NCBI RefSeq assembly: GCF_000224145.3
Contig: NC_020176.2
Location: 3,741,826 to 3,805,825, forward strand
DNA length: 64,000 nt
Origin: Ciona intestinalis
Taxonomy: Eukaryota; Chordata; Ascidiacea; Phlebobranchia; Cionidae
Direction: 5' to 3'
Each line of letters starts with the position of its first letter. Position 1 is the stretch's first letter. This document shows positions 1 to 9,200 of the stretch, piece by piece. The notes under the pieces are model-generated. The model was not told the DNA's origin and made no database searches. It worked only from the letters and a program-made list of their open reading frames with translations. A program made the translations under genes and the position numbers.

Positions 1-578
1 GTAGAGGTCCACGAACTTATCTTTTCTTGTGTTTAGATCGCTGCCAGGAAATGCACGAACTATTGGTTGTTCTGGGAGGAAACTATCTTTGCCCTGCAAT
101 GTATGTTGTTTGGTATTAATGTACACACTTAAGGTATGCATGGTGTTTATAATAATATGTTTTTATTAAGTATACGGTAATAGTGTATTAACAGGAAAAC
201 ATCGGTCGTGAAGTAACTGGGTGTTTGGAGTTGGTAAAACATGCTATGGGTAAACTTATAACGAATGTTATCATCAAAACCATGCGTTTTTTAAACCCAG
301 AGGTAATATAATAAAAACGTATTCCATCTTCCCCCACCCTACTATGTAAATGATGATAATATACACAAGCAGTTATCACTCACTTTGATTAAATAACAAA
401 GAAAGAAATTTTGCAGAAATGTTTTTCCCAAACCGGTTTGCCCGAAGTTGCTGATTACTGCAATTGGTTGCTTTGCGTCCTTAGACAACTTTATGACGTT
501 TTTATCTTCAATTTTCCACTGGTTGAAAATGCTTGCCGTACAAGTTGACAGTCGCCATTAAAAACTGCTAAGGTCATG
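1..578 (-). pseudogene. Second copy of 5' exons of a large GTPase-like gene
   Basis: This block is nearly identical to 1859-2434. It carries the same three minus-strand exon candidates, including the one encoding a P-loop-like GQTGLGKTS. It runs off the left window edge and stops at a 500-base gap. The first coding exon has one extra A in a run near 525-530 compared with the other copy, which shifts its frame. The copy is therefore either a decayed tandem duplicate or the other allele placed in series by the assembler. The adjoining gap and the small number of differences favour the assembly explanation. Confidence 0.45.
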
Positions 579-1078
579 NNNNNNNNNNNNNNNNNNNNNN
601 NNNNNNNNNNNNNNNNNNNNNNNNNNNNNNNNNNNNNNNNNNNNNNNNNNNNNNNNNNNNNNNNNNNNNNNNNNNNNNNNNNNNNNNNNNNNNNNNNNNN
701 NNNNNNNNNNNNNNNNNNNNNNNNNNNNNNNNNNNNNNNNNNNNNNNNNNNNNNNNNNNNNNNNNNNNNNNNNNNNNNNNNNNNNNNNNNNNNNNNNNNN
801 NNNNNNNNNNNNNNNNNNNNNNNNNNNNNNNNNNNNNNNNNNNNNNNNNNNNNNNNNNNNNNNNNNNNNNNNNNNNNNNNNNNNNNNNNNNNNNNNNNNN
901 NNNNNNNNNNNNNNNNNNNNNNNNNNNNNNNNNNNNNNNNNNNNNNNNNNNNNNNNNNNNNNNNNNNNNNNNNNNNNNNNNNNNNNNNNNNNNNNNNNNN
1001 NNNNNNNNNNNNNNNNNNNNNNNNNNNNNNNNNNNNNNNNNNNNNNNNNNNNNNNNNNNNNNNNNNNNNNNNNNNNNN
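579..1078. other. Assembly gap (500 N)
   Basis: This is a run of exactly 500 unknown bases, a round number typical of a placeholder. It separates the two copies of the GTPase-like 5' exons and probably hides their downstream exons or a misjoin. Open frames reported across it have no meaning. Confidence 0.99.
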
Positions 1079-1106
1079 TCGCTCTAATTTAACGTCGGAT
1101 TTACGC

Positions 1107-1319
1107 AAAAAACTAGAAGCGGTTTTAGCGTGAAAAAAATGGTATAACACTGGGTTTTGGCAAAATAAACTTGTAAAAAGTTGTTACCGCGAAGGGACAG
1201 GTGTTGTCAGCCAAAAAAACTAGAAGCGGTTTTAGTGTGAAAAAAATGGTATAACACTGGGTTTCGGCAAAATAAACTTGTAAAAAGTTGTTACCGCGAA
1301 GGGACAGGTGTTGTCAGCC
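1107..1319. repeat. Two tandem copies of a 107-bp unit
   Basis: The sequence starting aaaaaactagaagcggtttt is repeated almost perfectly after 107 bases, with only a couple of substitutions. It lies between the assembly gap and the exon candidate at 1321-1442. Near-identity suggests a recent duplication. It could also belong to the edge misassembly. Confidence 0.8.
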
Positions 1320-1320
1320 T

Positions 1321-2412
1321 TAATGCTGAATATTATTACAGAACTTATGGCAGCAGTGATTCCAAATAAGCGGATAAAAGATGCCTCGTCCGGCTCTTTA
1401 TTAACAGGGTCGCCTTCTAAATCAATTACGGAGTAAAACACCTGGAAATACAAATTCAATGATTTAAGTTTCGGGGCCAGCAGATTTTACTGTTTCGCCG
1501 CTCTACCATATAGTAGGCTGGGGTAAGATTAGGCATATTTTTATTTTTGTTCTCGTCCCACTTTAGTAAAAAATGAATACATATACAGAATTATATAAAC
1601 TTTATCGACCATAACTCGCTATGTCCCCACCTACCACGCAAGCACGATTAAATGACAATGATAAAAACAAACACGCCGTGGTATATAGTAGGGTGGGGGG
1701 AAATGGGACACCTTTAGCGCATAATCTCCCAATATTTTCATCGCGTTGAGAAAAAACAGAATAACTAGGTGTCCCAACTTCCCCCACCCTACTATAACAT
1801 AATTTTTGGTTCAAAATTTCACTTAATTTCTTACGTCATCTTTCACTATAGGTTTCGAGTAGAGGTCCACGAACTTATCTTTTCTTGTGTTTAGATCGCT
1901 GCCAGGAAATGCACGAACTATTGGTTGTTCTGGGAGGAAACTATCTTTGCCCTGCAATGTATGTTGTTTGGTATTAATGTACACAAGGTATGCATGGTGT
2001 TTATAATAATATGTTTTATTAAGTATACGGTAATAGTGTATTAACAGGAAAACATCGGTCGTGAAGTAACTGGGTGTTTGGAGTCGGTAAAACATGCTAT
2101 GGGTAAACTTATAACGAAGGTTATCATCAAAACAATGCGTTTTTTAAACCCAGAGGTAATATGATAAAAACGTATTCCATCTTCCCCCACCCTACTATGT
2201 AAATGATGATAATATACACAAGCAGTTATATCACTCACTTTGATTAAATAACAAAGGAAGAAATTTTGCAGAGATGTTTTTCCCAAACCGGTTTGTCCGA
2301 AGTTGCTGATTACTGCAATTGGTTGCTTTGCGTCCTTAGACAACTTTATGACGTTTTTATCTTCAATTTTCCACTGGTTGAAATGCTTGCCGTACAAGTT
2401 GACAGTCGCCAT
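1321..2412 (-). CDS. Large GTPase-like protein (GB1/RHD3-type G domain), partial
   Basis: Exon candidates read on the minus strand. The first starts at 2412 with MATVNLYGKH and encodes a P-loop-like FGQTGLGKTSLQNF (G1 motif GxxxxGKT). A short second exon lies near 2047-2104. A third, about 1833-1953, begins GKDSFLPEQP and ends at a good donor (GAC|gtaaga). A fourth starts at 1442 after tttgtatttccag and encodes VFYSVIDLEGDPV, followed by FIRLFGITAAISSVIIF. The DLEG resembles the DTEG (G3) signature of guanylate-binding and RHD3/atlastin-type GTPases, followed by the hydrophobic strand and ISS seen in that family. The donors after exons 1 and 2 are weak, so their joins are uncertain. Downstream exons should lie in the gap. 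Family assignment rests on two motifs only. Confidence 0.4.
1684..1796. mobile_element. Short-derivative MITE copy (tagtaggg... family)
   Basis: The segment begins tatagtagggtggggggaaa and ends with the inverted complement ttcccccaccctactata. It shares the terminal gggacacctttagc and ggtgtccca motifs with other copies in the window, but at about 113 bp its interior is shortened. It lies in an intron of the GTPase-like gene. It has no coding capacity, so this is a non-autonomous inverted-repeat element. Confidence 0.8.
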
Positions 2413-2467
2413 TAAAAACTGCTAAGGTCATGGGATTCAGTAAGAATATGTTTCTCAAACAGTTACA

Positions 2468-2664
2468 TATAGTAGGGTGGGGGGAGATGGGACACCTTTA
2501 GCACAGAATATCTAAATATCCTGATTGTGTTTAAACAATTAACAATGGTCTATGGGAGTCGTGAAGATACGGTTTCATAATTCTTTGAATGTTCTTTGTT
2601 TAATACTAAATGGGACGAGAAAATAGAATGAAAAGGTGTCCCATCTTCTCCCACCCTACTATAT
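2468..2664. mobile_element. Full-length MITE copy, about 200 bp
   Basis: The element starts atatagtagggtggggggag and ends cttctcccaccctactata, which are inverted-repeat ends of roughly 20 bases. The interior contains tctaaatatcctgattgtgt, ctatgggagtcgtgaagata and aatgggacgagaaaatagaa, all shared with copies at 13569, 26713, 56222 and 58683. The ends sit at TA, suggesting TA target duplication. Ciona is known to carry abundant MITEs such as Cimi-1. I could not check whether this family is that one. Confidence 0.85.
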
Positions 2665-3262
2665 ATTACATACCCTTACCAATTCCTTTCCTTATATATA
2701 TATTTAATTCATTAAACATTAGACACAATTCTAAACTCATTTAAAACCTTTTAACGAGGCACTATACTTCACTGTTTAATGTAACATAACAAGTTGTTAT
2801 ATTTCGCCGTTCCGCGCAATACCTGCTCATCCCACCCTGAAACAAACATAACACGTAGAACACATAACCAGCCGATATCAATTAAACCATATTACATTAA
2901 AACAAGCGCAGCTCTAACACAGAAACACTAATGCATTCAAAATTCTAAAAACTATCGCAGCGTTTATACAAGCGCCTTCGCTTGCTGATGCCTTTCAAGC
3001 GAGATTTAGCCGCACACTTTGTCTACGTGCTAATGTATATAGAGAGTTTATTCGTATTGAGTTCCAGCAGCGCCCATATGTTATTAACGCATACTAAGAC
3101 TCGATTGCTCGTTTATTTCTGCGTAAAGACGGTTCACGCATTCTTGTTTTTCGTTTTTGTGTTTATTTACAACTTCGTTTATATTCAACAATTCTTATTT
3201 ACAATCAGTCACACTTGTGACGTCACGTCGCTGTTACTGATGACGTCAAAATGATAGTGACG

Positions 3263-6200
3263 TCATACAGAAACCGGGCGACGCGAACGCCGTCTGTTGA
3301 GAACAATCCCCACAATGATTCCCACTAACAATGACGTCACGCCAGAAATGATCACATACGTCATTTCCTTTCCAGCGCCCTGTGACGTCACAACTTGAAC
3401 TTCGTCTGGCGAAATAGGAGCTGAAGAAAAATGAATTTCTTAGAATGCACCGTATAAATTGCACAATGTATACGCAAGCATGTTGGTTAAAATCGAGTAA
3501 ATATTTACTTTTTAAGGCTCACTAGATATGTGCGCTACAACGTGATTGGTTGTACATCATGATATACAACGTACTATACTACTGGATTACAGCCAGAACC
3601 CACCAGGACACTGTTGCAGAAACTCTATATTATTTTTAAGCTTCAGTAAGTGCGATCTGGTAATTGCCAATATTTTAAATTAGTATTGCAATTATTTTAA
3701 TCGCTTTATTATCTAAATACTTAGAGTTCCGGAAGATTTGCCTTGGGATTTCAACTCTGTTATAGTCTACTCTTTGTTTGCTTTCAAATTGGACAAAAAA
3801 AGAATGAAAACATGTCGATCTAGCCAACCGTTGTATGCTATACAATACGTTATAGATTTAGCTACTGCATTAAAGTCTAACTTTTGTCGTGGTTTGGTTG
3901 CAGTAACTTTCGGTGCACGATCTCTCCTTCATTAAACTCTCCGTCCATTTCAAATGCATCCGTTTCCTCGTCCTCGACGATGATTGGCCCTTGTACCACG
4001 TGACCACGTACCATATTGTCAGTTGACCGACGATGACGTGACGTAATGGAACCCTGAATTGAAGATGACGAATGTATGTATGGTTGTGCTAAGGTACAAA
4101 CAGTCCATACTATGTTACGAGATACGTGTATTCTTAAACCCATGCACATATATGTCGCTTTTATTTTACCATTTTTAGTACTTTTTATTCTGTAGCTTTG
4201 TTACTGTATTTAAAGAGCTAAGTAACTTTTTGGTTATGTTATTCACCTTTGAACAATTCCTGTTACACAGATCGTCATCACTATGTTCGTCACACACGAT
4301 GACGTTACATTGGAAATAAACAAGTGGGTGAGACTCGTCAATAAACTTGAATGTCTCCATTGCAAACGCATCCATTCGGCTTCCTTTTTTGGCAAGGAAA
4401 CGTACAGTGGGGTCTACTGGACATCTAGGAAGTAAAACATATATCAATATATGTATTGCAGCATATTTGCTTGGTGGTGGTATGCCAATAAACTCTGGCT
4501 TAAATCTCAGATCTCATTGCGTACCAATGTAGGACCCAACCCATGTAGAATAAAACGCTAATATTACTTTTCTAATCAGGAATAATTGTTTTAACTTCTA
4601 AACACAGTACAGAACGAAGGATTGGCCGATTTAAGAAATATTCTGAAACACTAACAGTGATTATAACAGAGTTTACATTACGGCAATGACAACAATACTG
4701 TGTACCTATATCTAAGCATGATATTTCTATTAATTTTAACCAACACATATAGTAGTTACCCATTCTCAATGAAGAGATAGGCGTTCGTATCATCGTCGTT
4801 CAGTCTAGTTGGAGTTCCCTGACAGCTGTCAATCACAACACGTAGATCTTCATCCTCTGTGTGGAAACTGACAGCAAGGTAAAGTTCTTCTCGAAGCTTC
4901 TTGCGCAGTGGATATTCACTACGTTGGTAAGGCTGACTGAATGTGGAATCTAAAAAGAAGTGAGAAATAAACGAATAAACAACTATACTGTCAGTTAAAC
5001 ATGTTCGGGTGCTTGGGAAATGGTTTTTTCATCCATTTTTTTATGTGTTTAACAGCTTAAAATAAATTAATGTCCCATAAGTCCTTGCATAAGCACTCAT
5101 ATATTTCCACAATATCGTTATATTATTACTGTATTAAAACGGTATTATAATTTTAGAGGGTAAAGTTAGTTTTGTACCCAATTTTTCTACTGCGTGTACA
5201 AAAACAGTACCTCGCCCCTTTTGCAAAGTTTAGGATTCAAAAATGTTACTTACCTTGATAAATATTTAATTTAAAGTCGAATTCTCCATCTCCTGAAGCA
5301 AAATGTTGAGTGACAGCTGACATGGCAGCCCAACTCTCATTGCTGTGATCAAATGTCAAACCAGCAACTTCAGTTTCTAAAGAATTTGAATTCAGAGTGT
5401 CCGAGTTTTTAAGCACGACCGTTCGACGTCGCTTGAACCTGCATTTCACTTGATATGAATGGCCCATGTCCCGCATAATGATACTAGACGTCGAAGCCAT
5501 GGCATTGAACACGATTTCATTCTTGTACAAGACGTACGTGTCTTCTACCTGTTGTAATTGAGTTGGATGATTGAAAACCGATACTCACTTATGACGGGTA
5601 GTTAGGTCACAAAGCAAACCTGTGACGTCATATTGCATTCTTGCAGTGACGCAACAAATATGACGTGGGTATCGTTGTAGCTTGGCCGACAGTCTGGGTC
5701 TCTGCCCAGAATCATGCGCGATTCAATCATTTGTGACGTCATTTCTGGCTCCCGTGGTATAGCGATGGTCATGTGACGTCGATCGCACTTCACGCTCGAG
5801 CAGGCATCGCCAGCACAGCTCTCTTGTTGTTTCTCTACTTGTTTGTTCTTCGTACATCGTCTGCTGCACCTGGAGGTCACGATTTGAAAAATAAAAACCA
5901 GAAAAACACGAATCACGATTCATCAGTGGATTTAAATCAGTGTTTCCTATAACAACTACTGTTCTACAGTGCGTGTCATATATGAATGCAGTGGTAGCCA
6001 AACTACTATTACGTGAGGGTGATGTGATACACGTTGAAAACAGTGTTTAACTTGCAAAACAGGCATTGCAAGCTACGTTTGATAAACCTTTACAGCAGAC
6101 ACATCACCTAAACGCCCGTATACAGATGATTTATGAATCTATTCTACTTTTAGCCTGAAATGTTTAGCACCCCAACGTCCGAGATACTTTTCATAGCAAG

Positions 6201-9200
6201 CCAGTGAGCATGCCGCGTACCCTAGTGCACCACGATGCAGTTTACACCTATCAGGATCCTTAGTGAAGGCAATATCACATCTTCGTCGTCGACTTCTGTG
6301 TCCTGTACCGCAGGAAGACGAACATTTCGTCCATAACGACCAATCTGACCAGATTTCTGCACATGATGTCTCGTCGTCCTGCAAACGCATTGATAGGACA
6401 TACGTTAAATATATAACTACCCTATATTAGATTAATGTGCCATATCTATCCAGTTATATCGAGAGTGTATAAAGTAAAACTCGTAAGCTGGCACGGTGTA
6501 TGAAACACCCGTGTATGACGACTGTCGACAAAAAAATAGAATGTAAGGTGTTTTCTTCCCCACCCTATCACATTAGATCTCATTCGTTCTTACCCGCAGA
6601 TCGCAGTCGTATCTATTATCGCACAACCAGCCATTCTTAATGCATTTCAGCTTTGGAAGACTTGAGATAGATGTGATGTTCCTCTCACAAGCATAATAAT
6701 CCACCGGACAATCTCCTGTAAAGTATGCTGTTATTGGTAGCAGGAAAACGTAGTATCCAAGTAACCGCAGCTGTTCTCGTAAAATAACTTTATTTTTTCG
6801 GCAGACGAAACGTCGTATTATAATTTACATTTGGCCTATACAGGCGGGCTTTCCTCATTTTACAATAATGATAAAATATCCACAATTATAAGAAATTATG
6901 TTTTGTTTTACACCTCAGCAGAAAATTGATTCTTACGCAAGCAGTCCTTCGAAGTTCCTCCGCAAACGCAAAAGAAGCCATCTACGTCAGTATCAGGTAA
7001 ACATAGGTTGCCATAGGAGCACGAGGTTTGTCTGCACGCGTCCGGTGAGTCTATCGCCACCCTGTGTTCAAAAATTCTCTTCTCTGACCTCAGGATACTG
7101 GTGTTTGGAAACGTGAGACCTTCTGGTCCAACCTCACCGAAGTGCTCGCATTCCAGTTGAACTGTGTATACGACGGAGTAGGGACTAAAAGGAACAAGGT
7201 GCATGTAAAGTCATTAGACATATAAATAGTTATCCCATAGAACTGTAATGAATTCCGTAAATTTGTTTGCGTTCTTACGACTCTCGTAACGAAATAAGAG
7301 TCTATTTGAGACTGGTGATGCCATTTAGGTGAAAAACATATTTCGTATACAGTACTCCATTCGTTAGACTTAATGATTGTTTAGCATGTTTTTCAGATAC
7401 CAGTTTATCTCATACTAGCTTTTTATAAAGTGATAACATAGCATTGTGTTGGTGCCTCATGCAGTCATTGGTACTTTGTAGTCATTCTTGCGCAATCACA
7501 CAGTCGCGTAATTTTGTGCCCACAGCCCACAGTCTGGCTGTCGTGCGCTTTTCTCAATGACTAATTGAGTCCCTAACTTGTGCGAACGCTGGTATGTTCT
7601 GCTACCACAGGCACTGCTTTTAATGCTATGAAGTGCATTCACGTGCGTGGTTAACTGAAATAAATCGATTTCAATATATTTAACCCTATTTCGTTCCAGG
7701 TTTTTGAGTTGCCTGAACTGTAAACATTTCTTTCTCTTTAACGATATTTATTGTTCTGTAAACCAAATAAGAATTAACATTAAACAATAACTTACTCGCT
7801 GGAAGAGAAAGGGTTGGAGCTGCGGATCAACAGCGCCTCGTGGCGGTAGAATCTACTCGATCCTGTGGTTGTAGTAGTGACCACTTGGGGGCAAGAAAGA
7901 GCAACGGAGTAAGATACAGTTGTTCGTGTCTGACGTAATTGGACGCACCGTTGAGAACCAATCCGCTGAGTGACAGGTATTATGATTAATTTGTTAAACT
8001 GCATTTAAGTAAAGATTGCAAGTCTGCTTTAACACACACAGCTGTGTTACGAGTGTTGCGCAGTTTCAAGGTCATTTTCAAAACTAATTAAATATAATTT
8101 ACCAAAGAAGCAATGTGAAAACTACAATTAGGTAAAATGATTTAAAAACGATTTTAAAAACATTACAACACTGCATTAACAATAATCTAACTCTTTTAAT
8201 GTGTTGTGCCAATTAAAAGTCGTTTAGTTGCTATTACCGTCCTTGTAACACCTTATTTACAAAGCCAGAAGCCGCCACAGTAAGCCATAAATATCAAGGC
8301 ATTTTCAGCAAGCCAGCAGATATAAATCAGTAATCTGTTTCATATACGGCGTGACCTTTAGAACCGCCCGTGTTTATTGGGGAAATATTTATATAATGTC
8401 AATTTCCTATCGGTTCTATATCATACCTTGCTATGCGCCGTGTAAGCGCTTTAGGATATACACGAAACACAAAAGCTTCTTACCTAACCGATTACTGTCT
8501 ATATTGTTTGTGTGGTGTTTCTGTTTTGGTAACGTTTAGTGTTGGTTTAGTTTTATTCAAACCTCTATTCGGGTAATTGATTTAAATTAAATTACGTTCT
8601 CGTTTTCTAGTCAAAAATATTTAATCAAATTTGGATTTAATCTCTCTTTATATACAACCGTCGTTAAAAGGTCTTGATATTTCATTGACCTTTCGCGAAA
8701 TACCAAACCTATACAACAAAAACATCACATCCTGTTCTTAGGCTTGGATTTGTTGATTGACATGACAAGATAGCTCCGAACGAAGCGGAAAACGAGTCGT
8801 AAAACTCACAGGTTTTCTGTTCCGTGAAAAATTAACGAGTGAAAACAATAACGAAGTTTTCCTTTGTGTTTCGCTTTCCACCTCATGCGTATTAAAGTGG
8901 TCTTCGTCGGTGTCAGCTTAAAGTCGAATTTGGTTTAGGCATATAACTCAAACTGGGCGTATAACTCAATCTTAATTAGAAATATGAAATTATACATTAA
9001 AGAATACTTAATCTTAGATTTTTTAGGGGCACCAAGACATCGAAAGGCCTTACCCAGCCTCCTAGGAATATAGAGTTGAACTTTACAATCTACTTTACTT
9101 ACGCTTTTACCCAGCGCGCCGCCCCATATTAGTCCTACAATGTAACTCTTGTTATATTTCCGCACACCATCCAAGCGCTATGTTAAACGACAGTCATCAT

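Noticed and set aside
576-1150. Open frames of 185 and 219 codons on both strands
   Set aside because: They consist almost entirely of the unknown bases of the gap.
2982-3254. Plus-strand frame encoding a hydrophobic 90-residue peptide
   Set aside because: It lies in the 3' end and flank of the minus-strand ZP gene, has no splice or start context, and its hydrophobicity comes from T-rich DNA.
8935-9174. Minus-strand frame with GLIWGGALGKS
   Set aside because: It resembles a P-loop by eye, but there is no matching splice context, no continuation on either side, and the frame is bounded by AT-rich sequence.
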